Below are positions 41,354-50,923 of a stretch of DNA of 64,000 bases, one piece after another. Position numbers and translations under genes: made by a program. The notes under the pieces were generated by a model. It was given only the letters and a program-made list of their open reading frames with translations. It was not told where the DNA came from and did not search any database. Source of the DNA: Rhabdochlamydiaceae bacterium (GTDB lineage Bacteria > Chlamydiota > Chlamydiia > Chlamydiales > Rhabdochlamydiaceae); NCBI GenBank assembly GCA_019745395.1, contig JAIETG010000027.1, positions 1 through 64,000 on the forward strand. The letters are read 5' to 3'. How positions within the stretch are numbered: position 1 is the first letter of the stretch; every line of letters starts with the position of its first letter.

Positions 41354-43276
41354 TTACGACTTCCTCTCGTTTTTTTTCTGTTTTGCTAAGAATACCATGT
41401 CTTGCAGAATATATAGAGCCTCTTCCATCTGCAGATCTTCCTCTTGGGAAAAAGAACTATCTTCTGGAAGGTTTGAATGAATCTGCTGTAAAAATCGAAC
41501 AAAATTCGGATTTTTCTGAAGTCTATCCTCGCTGTTTTTTTGCAAAACTGGAAGAGCTTCCGTCCAAAAAGAAAGTTTTTTCTGAAGATTAGGAAGATAA
41601 TGCTTACGCATCCATGATTTACTTTTAGGAGCAATGTCTTTCAAGGGATCCGTAAAAACAGACTCGATCTGATCGTTTTTCAAAGGATACAATAGATACT
41701 TCTCTCCAATAGGAAAAGGGGCATAGTTTGTAGGAACTATGATATCTGCATGAACTCCTTCAATTTGCGTAGAACGACCAGACACTGTATAATACTTACC
41801 AACCGTCACCTTAAAAAGTGATGAACTTTTTTTATCAGTAACCGTTTGGTACTGAATGGTTCCTTTCCCGTAAGTCCTTTCATCACCTACAACTAAAGCA
41901 ATCCCATAATCTTGCAAGGCTTGCGCGACAATTTCCGCAGCAGAAGCTGAAGCTTTAGAAGTTAGTATAATTAAAGGCCCCTGGTAAAAAACTTTTCCAT
42001 CTGTATGCCGAAGATACTGCATTTGATCCTCAGCATACTTAGAAACAACCACCACCCCTCCCGACATAAACAAACTAGCAACTTTGACGGCCTGGCTTAA
42101 AAAACCACCAGAATTTTCTCGAAGATCGAGCACAAGCCCCATCAACGATCCCTGAGCTTTCAGAGCATGCAGAGCATCTTTTAAATCAGAAGAACAACTA
42201 GAACCATCTCCACTTTCATAAAAAGAAGGAATGTCAATTTTCCCTAAAATCCCAGAATCAAAAGGCACCGAGCAATACCTAACCCTATCTCCTTGCATCA
42301 CCACTTTTTCCCGAATTAGATCCACCTTCCAAGTTTTTTTCCCGCGCTTAAAGCCTAAAGAAACCTTTTCCCCCCGCTCCCCTCGAAGCAAAGTCAAAAC
42401 CTCCTCATAAGAAAGCGTTGAAGTAGACCGTCCATTCACAGAAAGAAGCAAATCCCCCTTTTGGATACACCCAGACACTTCAGCCGGACTCTGAGGAACG
42501 AGATCCTTAATAACCACCCCCTTTATTCCCTCTCTTAAAACTATTCCAATCCCCTCAAACTGTTTTTCCAAAGCAGTTTTTAGATCATAAGCCTCTTCCT
42601 GAGTAAAAAAAGAACTGTGAGAATCCAAACTCTTAGCAAAAGATTTCAAAATATGCATTGGCAAATAAGAGGAATGACGATTAGCTAGATACGGATCCTC
42701 TCTTCGAGCCAACCTCTTCTCCCAAAGATCTAACATGCGAATTTTTTCTTGAGTAGACAAAGACTCCAACCCTTCCCACTTTTGCTCAGAAAGAAGAAAC
42801 GAAGCTAGCTGGTAATAGATCTTCTGCGTAAGCTCTTCTGTGCTTTTTGCAAAATTTTCCACCCCCTCTTTAACTAGAGAAAGATCCTGAGATAAAAGCT
42901 TAGATCTTAGATTTTTACGAATTTTCCTAGCCCGTAAAATCGACTCAGAAATCACGTCATTCACCTGTTCGTACGCAACATATCTCCCCTTGCGATGGTC
43001 CTCTACAATTTCTTCTAGATGCTGATCTGACATCGCCAGAAAAGAAGAAGCTTCAGAGGCCAAAAAATACACTTTAGAAGGATCAAACTGCTCAACAAAC
43101 AACTTAAAACTTCTTTTAGCAAGAAGAGGTGAAAAATTTTTGAATTCCACATGATGCTCAAGCATAGTTTCGATCGTTTCATGAACCTTTTGGGAAGACA
43201 AAAACTCCTCCCCCCTCAGATCCGCACCGCCCAACAACACAATGAAACAAAAAAAAGAAAAAAAATCTCTAATCAT
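41354..43276 (-). CDS. tsp: tail-specific protease (S41, Tsp/CPAF-neighbour type)
   Basis: This is a 640-residue periplasmic protease. A signal segment (FFSFFCFIVLLGGADLRG) is followed by a Tsp N-terminal domain and a PDZ domain (about residues 235-320: GIGIVLREGIKGVVIKDLVP, IQKGDLLLSVNGRSTSTLSY). The S41 catalytic core has SKASASAAEIVAQALQDYG (nucleophile Ser) and DERTYGKGTIQYQ (general-base Lys). It corresponds to the tsp gene that lies near rpsL in C. trachomatis, implicated there in host-directed or envelope proteolysis. Confidence 0.92.
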   Translation of the reverse strand: MIRDFFSFFCFIVLLGGADLRGEEFLSSQKVHETIETMLEHHVEFKNFSPLLAKRSFKLFVEQFDPSKVYFLASEASSFLAMSDQHLEEIVEDHRKGRYVAYEQVNDVISESILRARKIRKNLRSKLLSQDLSLVKEGVENFAKSTEELTQKIYYQLASFLLSEQKWEGLESLSTQEKIRMLDLWEKRLARREDPYLANRHSSYLPMHILKSFAKSLDSHSSFFTQEEAYDLKTALEKQFEGIGIVLREGIKGVVIKDLVPQSPAEVSGCIQKGDLLLSVNGRSTSTLSYEEVLTLLRGERGEKVSLGFKRGKKTWKVDLIREKVVMQGDRVRYCSVPFDSGILGKIDIPSFYESGDGSSCSSDLKDALHALKAQGSLMGLVLDLRENSGGFLSQAVKVASLFMSGGVVVVSKYAEDQMQYLRHTDGKVFYQGPLIILTSKASASAAEIVAQALQDYGIALVVGDERTYGKGTIQYQTVTDKKSSSLFKVTVGKYYTVSGRSTQIEGVHADIIVPTNYAPFPIGEKYLLYPLKNDQIESVFTDPLKDIAPKSKSWMRKHYLPNLQKKLSFWTEALPVLQKNSEDRLQKNPNFVRFLQQIHSNLPEDSSFSQEEDLQMEEALYILQDMVFLAKQKKNERKS

Positions 43277-43406
43277 ATATACAACAAATCCATAACGTTA
43301 AAACTTTCTTATCAATATAAACAGATTAAATTTCCAGTCATTTGAAATAAATTTAGTTTTACTCTGGTTTAGACAAGAAAATCTCCAAGCTTTCCGTGAA
43401 ATACTT

Positions 43407-43434
43407 TTGCAAATAATTCTTCCAACCATATATA
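43407..43434 (+). promoter_or_regulatory. candidate promoter of the str operon
   Basis: TTGCAA and TATATA are separated by 16 bases, about 50 bases before the rpsL start, in the spacer between divergent tsp and rpsL. Confidence 0.5.
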
Positions 43435-43484
43435 GTTTCTCTATCGTGTGAATCAAAAAAGATTTTGCAAGGAGAAAGGCACCA

Positions 43485-43856
43485 ATGCCGACAATTAATC
43501 AGCTCGTAAAGCAAGGACGCACAACAAGAACGCGTCGCAACAAATCACCTGCATTACAAAGGTGCCCGCAAAAACGCGGAGTTTGTTTGCAAGTGAAGAC
43601 TAAGACCCCAAAGAAACCCAATTCTGCGCTTCGAAAAGTGGCTTGGGTTCGTCTCTCTAATGGAAAAGAAGTTATCGCTTACATTGGCGGAGAAGGGCAC
43701 AACTTACAAGAGCACAGCATTGTTCTTATTCGTGGTGGAAAAGTAAAAGATCTTCCCGGTGTGCGTTATCACATCGTTAGAGGAAGTTTAGACTGCGCTG
43801 CAGTAAAAGACAGAAAAAAATCCAGATCCAAGTATGGAGCTAAGCGTCCTAAGTAA
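43485..43856 (+). CDS. rpsL: 30S ribosomal protein S12
   Basis: This is a 123-residue decoding-centre protein. It begins [20 protein letters not shown] and carries [18 protein letters not shown] (the streptomycin-related Lys is the normal one) and a second loop [29 protein letters not shown] precedes the ATG. It is the first gene of the rpsL-rpsG-fusA-rpsJ operon. Confidence 0.97.
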   Translation: MPTINQLVKQGRTTRTRRNKSPALQRCPQKRGVCLQVKTKTPKKPNSALRKVAWVRLSNGKEVIAYIGGEGHNLQEHSIVLIRGGKVKDLPGVRYHIVRGSLDCAAVKDRKKSRSKYGAKRPK

Positions 43857-43860
43857 TATT

Positions 43861-43983
43861 AGGATATCTTCTATCGAAATAAGGTATCCTGATTCGCGAT
43901 TTTTCCTGTAACAATGCAGAAAAAATCACGGATCGGTCCCTGCACGTCAGGCAGACCAAGTGAAGAGCCTTTGGATCTATAAA
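43861..43983 (+). promoter_or_regulatory. structured rpsL-rpsG spacer, possible S7 control site
   Basis: The spacer between rpsL and rpsG is 159 bases, long for this compact operon. It holds two good hairpins: AGGATA...TATCCT at 43861-43890, and GATTTTTCCTG paired with CAGAAAAAATC at 43898-43927 (10 of 11 pairs). A GC-richer segment with GTCCCTGCACGTCAGGCAGAC follows. In E. coli the same spacer binds S7 and represses translation, so an analogous element is plausible. A processing site or internal attenuator is the alternative. Confidence 0.5.
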
Positions 43984-44015
43984 ATATTTAAAGCTATTGT
44001 TTAGGAGAATATTAC

Positions 44016-44489
44016 ATGTCTAGAAGAAGACGTGCCACGAAAAGGCAAATCGATCCCGATCCAGTATATGGCAGTTTGATTCTTGCTAAGTTCATTAACA
44101 AGATCATGTACAGTGGCAAGAAATCGATCGCTCGTACAATCGTGTATAATGCGCTCGACAAGTTCGCAAAAAAAGTTAAAGCCCCCAATCCTTTAGAGGC
44201 TTTTGAACAAGCCTTAGAAAACGCTAAGCCCGCTTTAGAAGTAAAATCTCGCAGAATTGGAGGAGCTACCTACCAAGTTCCTGTAGAGATTGCTACTGAC
44301 AGAAGAGTTGCTATGGCTATGCAGTGGATTATTCAGTACTCTAGAGAAAAAGCCGGTCGTTCTATGGAAGATGGGCTTGCAGCAGAACTATCTGATTGTT
44401 TTACCAATCAGGGATCTACCATCAAAAAGAAAGATGATACGCATAGAATGGCAGAAGCGAACAGAGCCTTTGCTCATTATAAATGGTAA
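44016..44489 (+). CDS. rpsG: 30S ribosomal protein S7
   Basis: This is a 157-residue head-assembly protein. It starts MSRRRRATKRQIDPDPVYGS and has the core FINKIMYSGKKSIARTIVYN, IGGATYQVPVEIATDRRVAM and a C-terminal end DDTHRMAEANRAFAHYKW. TTAGGAGAA precedes the ATG. S7 is the usual autoregulator of this operon. Confidence 0.97.
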   Translation: MSRRRRATKRQIDPDPVYGSLILAKFINKIMYSGKKSIARTIVYNALDKFAKKVKAPNPLEAFEQALENAKPALEVKSRRIGGATYQVPVEIATDRRVAMAMQWIIQYSREKAGRSMEDGLAAELSDCFTNQGSTIKKKDDTHRMAEANRAFAHYKW

Positions 44490-44508
44490 CCGATAAAGGA
44501 CAAATTAT

Positions 44509-46599
44509 ATGAGTAATAGGCCTAAGACAGACGAACTAAAAAATGTGCGCAACGTTGGAATCATGGCGCATATTGACGCTGGAAAAACAACGACTACAGA
44601 ACGTATCCTTTTTTATTCAGGAAGACTGCATAAAATTGGAGAGGTCCATGAAGGGGCCGCTACAATGGACTTTATGGTGCAAGAACAAGAGCGTGGTATC
44701 ACGATCACTTCTGCTTCAACAACTGTCTATTGGACTGACCACAAAATCAACATCATCGATACTCCTGGACACGTCGATTTCACAATCGAAGTGGAGCGCT
44801 CTTTGCGCGTTTTAGACGGAGCTGTTGCTGTATTTGACGCTGTAGCCGGAGTACAACCTCAATCTGAAACTGTTTGGAAACAAGCTGACAAGTATAAAGT
44901 TCCCCGCATTGCCTTCGTCAATAAAATGGACCGCGTAGGAGCGGATTTTTTAAACGCGATTGAAACAATGAAAGACAAACTGGGCGCTAATGCGCACCCT
45001 GTTCAATGTCCTATCGGAGCTGAAGGCGACTATAAAGGTATGGTCGATCTCGTTACAATGAAGGCGTACCTCTTCCTCGATGAAACGATGGGAGCTAAGT
45101 ACGAAACAGCTGAGATCCCTGCAGAGCTTTTAGAGCAGTGCAAAAAAATGAGAGCTTCTCTCATTGAAGAGATCGCTACAATTGATGACACTAACGACGC
45201 TCTTATGATGAAAGTGTTGGAAAATCCTGATTCTATTACAGAAGATGAAATCCATGCAGCCATTCGAAAAGGCGTTATTACAAACAAACTGACTCCAGTT
45301 CTTTGTGGAACAGCCTTTAAAAATAAGGGTATACAACCCCTATTAGATGCAATAGTGCGTTGGATGCCATCTCCTTTGGATAGAAGCGTCATTAATGCAA
45401 TCAACCTTGACACTAATGAAGAGGTTGTTATTGTTCCTTCTGATGATAGCCCGCTAGCCGCACTTGCTTTCAAAATCATGTCAGATCCTTATGTAGGAAG
45501 ACTGACTTTCGTTAGAGTTTATGCAGGAACCCTTACAAAGGGAACAAACCTCGTTAACACAACGAAAGGAAAGAAAGAGCGAGTTTCCAGACTTTTGGAA
45601 ATGCATGCTAATCAAAGAAAAGACCGCGAGGAATTCTACACAGGGGATATCGCAGCTTGTATCGGCCTTAAATATACAAGTACTGGAGACACTCTCTGTG
45701 GTGAAAACAATGAATATCTCCTAGAGAAAATGGAGTTCCCAGAGCCTGTAATCTCTATGGCGATCGAACCTAAATCCAAAGCCGACCGAGAAAAGCTTTC
45801 TTTAGCTCTAAGTTCTCTATCGGAAGAAGATCCTACGTTCCGAGTCAACACTAACGAAGAAACAGGGCAAACCATCATTGCTGGAATGGGAGAGTTACAT
45901 CTCGACATCCTTCGTGATAGAATGTTCCGTGAATTTTCTGTAGAGGCTAACGTCGGAAAACCTGAAGTTGCCTACAAAGAGACTATCACTGTAGCAACCT
46001 CCTCTGATACTAAGTATGTCAAACAATCTGGCGGACGTGGTCAATACGCTCACGTACACATAGAGATTGAACCCAATGAAACGGGCAAAGGCAATGAAAT
46101 TGTCAGTAAGGTCGTCGGAGGAACAATCCCCAAAGAATACATTAAGCCAACCATTCAAGGTATCGAAGAAGGAATTGCAACAGGCGTGCTCGCAGGTTAC
46201 CCTCTAGTAGATATTAAAGTAGCGATCACTTATGGATCATACCATGAAGTGGACTCTAGTGAAATGGCCTTTAAGATTTGCGGATCTATGGCAATAAAAG
46301 ACGCGGCTAGAAAAGCAAAAGCTGTTCTTTTAGAACCAATCATGAAAGTGGTCGTCACAACTCCTGACCAATTTATGGGAGATGTGATCGGGGACATCAA
46401 CAGACGTAGGGGAAAAATCCTCAACCAGTCGACTCAAAAAGTCACTGTCATTGTTGATGCCGAGGTTCCTTTAAGCGAAATGTTTGGGTATTCCACGCAA
46501 CTGCGCTCCTTGAGTTCAGGACGCGCGACTTACGCAATGGAGCCAAGCCATTTCGAAAAAGTGCCAACAAAGCTACAAGAAGAAATTTTAAAGAAATAA
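44509..46599 (+). CDS. fusA: translation elongation factor G
   Basis: This is the ribosomal translocase GTPase, 696 residues. It has G1 [19 protein letters not shown], switch/G2 around [11 protein letters not shown]3 [17 protein letters not shown]4 [10 protein letters not shown], and C-terminal domain IV/V motifs [20 protein letters not shown] and [12 protein letters not shown]. Length and all motifs are normal. It sits 19 bases after rpsG. Confidence 0.97.
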   Translation: MSNRPKTDELKNVRNVGIMAHIDAGKTTTTERILFYSGRLHKIGEVHEGAATMDFMVQEQERGITITSASTTVYWTDHKINIIDTPGHVDFTIEVERSLRVLDGAVAVFDAVAGVQPQSETVWKQADKYKVPRIAFVNKMDRVGADFLNAIETMKDKLGANAHPVQCPIGAEGDYKGMVDLVTMKAYLFLDETMGAKYETAEIPAELLEQCKKMRASLIEEIATIDDTNDALMMKVLENPDSITEDEIHAAIRKGVITNKLTPVLCGTAFKNKGIQPLLDAIVRWMPSPLDRSVINAINLDTNEEVVIVPSDDSPLAALAFKIMSDPYVGRLTFVRVYAGTLTKGTNLVNTTKGKKERVSRLLEMHANQRKDREEFYTGDIAACIGLKYTSTGDTLCGENNEYLLEKMEFPEPVISMAIEPKSKADREKLSLALSSLSEEDPTFRVNTNEETGQTIIAGMGELHLDILRDRMFREFSVEANVGKPEVAYKETITVATSSDTKYVKQSGGRGQYAHVHIEIEPNETGKGNEIVSKVVGGTIPKEYIKPTIQGIEEGIATGVLAGYPLVDIKVAITYGSYHEVDSSEMAFKICGSMAIKDAARKAKAVLLEPIMKVVVTTPDQFMGDVIGDINRRRGKILNQSTQKVTVIVDAEVPLSEMFGYSTQLRSLSSGRATYAMEPSHFEKVPTKLQEEILKK

Positions 46600-46622
46600 C
46601 AGGTTTTTGAAGGAACATATTC

Positions 46623-46940
46623 ATGGGTAAACAATCCAGACAAAAAATCAGAATCCGTCTTAAAGGATTCGACCAAAGAGTGCTCGACCGCGCTATTACG
46701 GATATCGTCGAGACTGCCAAAAGAACCGGTGCTCGTATTGTAGGGCCGATTCCTCTTCCCACAAGAAGAGAGATCTATACCGTTTTACGTTCTCCTCACG
46801 TAGACAGAAAGTCTCGAGAGCAGTTCGAATCACGTACCTACATCCGTATGCTAGACATTTTAAATCCAACTCCAGACACTATCGACAAACTAAAAGTTTT
46901 GCCGATTGCAGCTGGCGTGGATATTAAGATTAAAGCGTAG
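46623..46940 (+). CDS. rpsJ: 30S ribosomal protein S10
   Basis: This is a 105-residue protein. [40 protein letters not shown] and [16 protein letters not shown] are standard. It closes the str operon here, as in other chlamydiae, rather than opening the S10 operon. AAGGAAC lies upstream. Confidence 0.97.
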   Translation: MGKQSRQKIRIRLKGFDQRVLDRAITDIVETAKRTGARIVGPIPLPTRREIYTVLRSPHVDRKSREQFESRTYIRMLDILNPTPDTIDKLKVLPIAAGVDIKIKA

Positions 46941-46952
46941 TCATTTTCAATG

Positions 46953-46988
46953 AAGCCCCGGCAGCCAATCTGACGGGGCTTTTTTATT
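46953..46988 (+). terminator. Rho-independent terminator of the str operon
   Basis: AAGCCCCG and CGGGGCTT form an 8-bp stem followed by a T-run, a dozen bases after the rpsJ stop. Confidence 0.92.
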
Positions 46989-47133
46989 ATCCATTTCACA
47001 ATATTTAGATCTTTCTAACACCTTTTCTGTTCTTTCTCTGAAAACTACACGCTAGATGTGATAAAAATTTCAAATTCCCAATAAAATACATTTGGTATAT
47101 GCATGAGAAAGAAGAATCTTATTTAGAGACCCC

Positions 47134-47955
47134 ATGAAAACTCTTCTTGTTCAAAATCGAGGATTTGGTGATGTCATGTGGACTGAGCCTATTGTTCGTC
47201 ACTTCCTCTCGGAGCAAGAAAAGGTATCCATATTCACTTCATATCCCTGTATATTTGATAACTATCCTAACCAGAATTTATACATCAATCAGATGGAAAA
47301 ATTACTTCCACTGCAAGAAGCTCCTATTTCACTACAATTAGGAGAAAAACCTCAAATGCACCTGTTAGAATGTTTTCGAGAGCAGGCAGGGATTCCTAAT
47401 ATGGAATTGAGTCTACCGCAAATTCACCTCTCGACTGAAGAAAAAAAAAGGAAAATAGAAAAACCCTACGCTATTCTGCATCTAGATTTTTATCACCACT
47501 CAGTTAATTTCCGAAATGTCTACGGGATCAATTGGAGAGAAATTATAAGCCATCTACAAGAAAAGGGGTGGGAAGTTTATCAAATCTCGCCTCAAAATGA
47601 CCACCTAGTAGCGCCATGGATTCCCACCCCCGATTTTCGAGAGGTTATGTCACTACTGTATCACTCCAATTTATTTATTGGATTAGATTCGGGACCCAGC
47701 CATATCGCATCCTCCCTACAAATCCCTTCAGTTATTTTTTTTGGCTCAGTTAACCCACAATTTCGCCACCTCAATCAACACAAAAAAGTCTTTCTCCAAA
47801 GCCCTTGCTCTTTTGCAAATTGCTATCATGAAGTCCCCATGCAGTTTGGTCAACCTTGCCGCCTTGTGTCTGAACGGGAAGCTCCCCCCTGTTGTATACA
47901 AAAGACAGATTCCGTAATCCTAGCTATAGAATCCCTACTGCAAGAAAAATTATAG
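47134..47955 (+). CDS. GT9-family glycosyltransferase (heptosyltransferase-like)
   Basis: The 273-residue protein has the two Rossmann halves of the GT9 family. The N-terminal KTLLVQNRGFGDVMWTEPIV corresponds to the acceptor domain. The C-terminal FREVMSLLYHSNLFIGLDSG, PSHIASSLQIPSVIFFGSVN carries the conserved D-S-G-P-x-H nucleotide-sugar motif. It is shorter than typical heptosyltransferases (about 320-350). With gmhA present in the window, ADP-heptose is a reasonable donor, but GT9 enzymes also use other sugars. Confidence 0.75.
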   Translation: MKTLLVQNRGFGDVMWTEPIVRHFLSEQEKVSIFTSYPCIFDNYPNQNLYINQMEKLLPLQEAPISLQLGEKPQMHLLECFREQAGIPNMELSLPQIHLSTEEKKRKIEKPYAILHLDFYHHSVNFRNVYGINWREIISHLQEKGWEVYQISPQNDHLVAPWIPTPDFREVMSLLYHSNLFIGLDSGPSHIASSLQIPSVIFFGSVNPQFRHLNQHKKVFLQSPCSFANCYHEVPMQFGQPCRLVSEREAPPCCIQKTDSVILAIESLLQEKL

Positions 47956-48058
47956 GTAAAGGTACGCTTTAAACAGCAAATCTTCTACTGATTGTAGTCG
48001 AATTTTCAAGTTGTCTAAAGCGAGAGAAAAAGAGCAAAACACTCTCATAAGAAATTGA

Positions 48059-48094
48059 GATCAGATTATCTCATTGTCATGAGAAAATCCGATC
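48059..48094. repeat. imperfect inverted repeat between convergent genes
   Basis: GATCAGATTATCTCAT and ATGAGAAAATCCGATC pair at most of 16 positions around a short loop, between the GT9 gene and the convergent lipoprotein gene. It is probably a bidirectional terminator. Confidence 0.5.
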
Positions 48095-48123
48095 TTATAA
48101 TGGATACAGCTTATAAATTTCGG

Positions 48124-48471
48124 TTATGGATATTGATGGTGGTTAGGATCATCTTGATAGATGAGATCAAAAGCCGGCAACCTTTCTTGTGTTGCGGTTT
48201 TTCCCGTAACTGTTCCATCTACTACAAAAAGGGTAAAATGGTTTTCATAAAGAAGTCTATTACCCGTAGTGATTTTTTCTACGTATTTATATTCAGAGGT
48301 TCCATGACTTGAAGAAACAGAAGATGGTTGGCCATTTTCTTTAACAACAACATCAATAGGCGTTCCTACTTGAACGTTGTCATAGGTTTCCATGGTCATC
48401 ATTTGAGTCGCAGAAAAACAGCTCGTTAGGAAAAAAGAGAGCGCGATTGCATAAAGATACGATTTAGACAT
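48124..48471 (-). CDS. BamE/SmpA-like small lipoprotein
   Basis: This is a 115-residue lipoprotein with signal YLYAIALSFFLTSC and lipid Cys at about residue 18. The mature part has METYDNVQVGTPIDVVVKEN, resembling the start of the BamE/OmlA fold, a central strand SEYKYVEKITTGNRLLYENH and a final basic strand. The ATG at 48471 has TTAGGAG upstream and gives a proper signal; a start at 48507 would not. Assignment to the BAM complex is tentative. Confidence 0.65.
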   Translation of the reverse strand: MSKSYLYAIALSFFLTSCFSATQMMTMETYDNVQVGTPIDVVVKENGQPSSVSSSHGTSEYKYVEKITTGNRLLYENHFTLFVVDGTVTGKTATQERLPAFDLIYQDDPNHHQYP

Positions 48472-48510
48472 AATAACTCCTAAGACTGATACTTTTGATA
48501 TATACATTTT

Positions 48511-48984
48511 TCACTCTGTAGCGCAAGGGTTTTCTGAAGAGGGCATTTTTTGCTTCCAAATTCTTCCTTGCAAAGTTGTTCTCAGCTGATCTGTTGTAGC
48601 AAATTCTCCCCGCATAAGATAGGATTCCTCTGATTCTTTTTCATAATATTCAAATCCTTCAAATCCAAGTTCTGGAACACGAAATTCCCAACCTATCGCA
48701 AATTCGTGAAGAATCCCCACTCCCTGTACAGTTCCAATCGCATGATTGTCCATTACCAAAGAAAAAGAAGAGGCTTCTATAAGAGAAATTCGAAAGTGAT
48801 TAACCATAATATCAGAAAGTCCCTTGACTTGGATTTCCTGAATACATTCGATCTCTTTCTCTTCTTCTGCTTGGACAGTCCATCTCGTAAAAAAAGAAAG
48901 CTCTTCCTCAAATTGATTTAAATGAATTTTCCCTTCTCCTAACCACTTCCCAGGAGAAAACATAAAAGAATGAAGCTTTCTCAA
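48511..48984 (-). CDS. conserved-looking soluble protein of unknown function
   Basis: This is a 157-residue acidic protein without signal or membrane segments. It begins around FSPGKWLGEGKIHLNQFEEE and has strands such as GVGILHEFAIGWEFRVPELG and ESYLMRGEFATTDQLR, which suggest a lipocalin-like or beta-barrel fold. The TTG at 48984 overlaps the rodA stop (TTGA), with GAAGG upstream. An ATG seven codons in is the alternative. Coupled position after rodA supports a real gene; the function is unknown. Confidence 0.6.
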   Translation of the reverse strand: MRKLHSFMFSPGKWLGEGKIHLNQFEEELSFFTRWTVQAEEEKEIECIQEIQVKGLSDIMVNHFRISLIEASSFSLVMDNHAIGTVQGVGILHEFAIGWEFRVPELGFEGFEYYEKESEESYLMRGEFATTDQLRTTLQGRIWKQKMPSSENPCATE

Positions 48985-50162
48985 AACATAAACCTTCTGC
49001 TATAGATACTTTGAACAATTCCCAGAGCTGCCATCGTGGAAAGAATAGAGGAGCCTCCATAAGTTATCAAGACTAAAGGAACTCCTGTAATCGGTAAAAA
49101 TCCACACATCATACCAATGTTAACAATCATATGCATAGCCAAGTACACGGTAATCCCTGCAGACAGAAGTCTACCAAAGCGATCTTTAGCAACAGCAGTA
49201 ACCTGAAAGCTAAAATATAAAAGGCCAAAAAACAAAAGCAACAAGATCGATACACCTATAAGACCAAATTCTTCAGCATAAGCAGCGAATACAGAATCGG
49301 TATGCGCAGCAGGAAGCCATTGATGTCCAGTAAACTCACTGTTTCTAAAACCGCTACCCGTTACTCCCCCTAAAGAAATCGCTGTTTGCGATGCTTTTTG
49401 ATGATATGTATGTGGATTGAGTCGTTCGTACTGATACTCTTTAATTACTTTGGTCACATAAGGCCGCATTTCTTCATGCGACAAAACATCTAAAAACATC
49501 AAAGAAACAAAAGAAAGGCCCAAAATTGCGAGGAATGACATGATTACAACAGCCCTTCTTCGAATGCCTCCAAAATAAAACATCACAAGAGCAATAGGAA
49601 AAAGGACTAGTGCAGTTCCTAAGTCAGGCTGTTTTAAAATCAGTAAAAAAGGAATGAACGCAATCAGCAAAGCTTGCCAGGCAGTCCTTTTACTTTGAAT
49701 GACAGAAGCTTTATCTTCTAAAAATCTACTGAGCGTCATAACCACAAAAAGCTTGGCGTATTCTGAAGGCTGAAATGCAATTCCGAGACCCGGAATACGA
49801 TACCATCTTTGAACGTTTTGAATAGGGGTTGTAAAAAAAAGTCCAAAAAGCAAAATAATAGTGATTATATAAAAACACCAGCTCCACTTTTTAAGCTTTT
49901 GGTAATCAAAACCAGCAAAAAACAAATACACAAGGATTCCAAGACCATATCCCTTCATTTGATTGATGACAGAAGGGGTAAAAAAACTTTCTTCAATCTT
50001 ATCCCATGTCTCACATGTAGTTGCTGAGATCACAAGCAAACTGATACACATCAGCACGAAAAGAATTGGAATCGTTCGAAAATCGATTCTAGTAAGATAC
50101 TGAAAGCTCCACATAAAGATGGACTCATTTTTCTTTTGGATTATACTAAAAGCAGACATCAA
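48981..50162 (-). CDS. rodA: rod-shape / SEDS peptidoglycan polymerase RodA
   Basis: This inner-membrane SEDS glycosyltransferase polymerises lipid II; in chlamydiae it serves division-site peptidoglycan. The 393 residues have about ten membrane segments. They include the family marks RWYRIPGLGIAFQPSEYAKL, LKQPDLGTALVLFPIALVMF, LPAAHTDSVFAAYAEEFGLI and GFLPITGVPLVLITYGGSS. The sequence also has the conserved Asp-containing loop after TAISLGGVTGSG. It is divergent from birA, as in C. trachomatis. Confidence 0.94.
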   Translation of the reverse strand: MMSAFSIIQKKNESIFMWSFQYLTRIDFRTIPILFVLMCISLLVISATTCETWDKIEESFFTPSVINQMKGYGLGILVYLFFAGFDYQKLKKWSWCFYIITIILLFGLFFTTPIQNVQRWYRIPGLGIAFQPSEYAKLFVVMTLSRFLEDKASVIQSKRTAWQALLIAFIPFLLILKQPDLGTALVLFPIALVMFYFGGIRRRAVVIMSFLAILGLSFVSLMFLDVLSHEEMRPYVTKVIKEYQYERLNPHTYHQKASQTAISLGGVTGSGFRNSEFTGHQWLPAAHTDSVFAAYAEEFGLIGVSILLLLFFGLLYFSFQVTAVAKDRFGRLLSAGITVYLAMHMIVNIGMMCGFLPITGVPLVLITYGGSSILSTMAALGIVQSIYSRRFMF

Positions 50163-50179
50163 ATGGCAGAGATATTTTA

Positions 50180-50923
50180 ATGACCCCCTACAATCATATC
50201 AACTACATACGATTCCAATCCATAGAGTCCACAAATACCTGGGCTAAACAGCATGCAAATTTACTCGATCCTCATCAGATCACCTGCATTACCTCTCAAG
50301 AGCAAACAGCAGGAAGAGGCCGCTTTCAAAGAAAATGGATTTCCCCCAAAGGGGTAAATCTATACGTGACCTATTTCTTTTGCATTCCTACAAGCTGCTC
50401 TTTTCTTCCCAATTTAGGACAAATTCTTTCCATCTCGTGCAGCAAAATGTTGGAGCATTTAGGATTTACACCTCAAATCAAATGGCCAAATGACGTCTTG
50501 ATAGAGGGTAAAAAAATTGCAGGGATACTTTGCGAAACAGTTTCTCTTCAAGACAAACTGGCAGTAGTTCTGGGAATCGGAATCAATATCAATATGGATA
50601 GCGCCACGATCCAAAGCATCGATCAACCAGCAACCTCCTTGCAAGTACTTAGCGGCCACGAATGGTCCCTAGATGAAGCATTGTATAAACTCAGCAAACA
50701 TCTTTTAGAAGACCTAAATATCCTGCAAAAAAAAGGGTTTACCTTCTTTCGCTCATATTACGAAAAGCATCTCGCTTTCAAAGGACAGATGATAACGGTG
50801 CAAGATGGAAATCGAACAATTCAAGGACTCTGCCATACACTTTCCCCTCAAGGGAATCTGATTATGCTTTCCTCCTCTGGAGAACAAATAGAGATTTATG
50901 CCGGCTCTGTAATCTCTTCTTAA
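50180..50923 (+). CDS. birA: biotin--protein ligase
   Basis: This enzyme attaches biotin to the acetyl-CoA carboxylase carrier. The 247 residues contain ESTNTWAKQHANLL, TSQEQTAGRGRFQRKWISPK (biotinyl-AMP loop), IKWPNDVLIEGKKIAGILCE and a small C-terminal domain (RTIQGLCHTLSPQGNLIML). There is no N-terminal DNA-binding domain, so it is a ligase only and not a repressor. Confidence 0.94.
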   Translation: MTPYNHINYIRFQSIESTNTWAKQHANLLDPHQITCITSQEQTAGRGRFQRKWISPKGVNLYVTYFFCIPTSCSFLPNLGQILSISCSKMLEHLGFTPQIKWPNDVLIEGKKIAGILCETVSLQDKLAVVLGIGININMDSATIQSIDQPATSLQVLSGHEWSLDEALYKLSKHLLEDLNILQKKGFTFFRSYYEKHLAFKGQMITVQDGNRTIQGLCHTLSPQGNLIMLSSSGEQIEIYAGSVISS

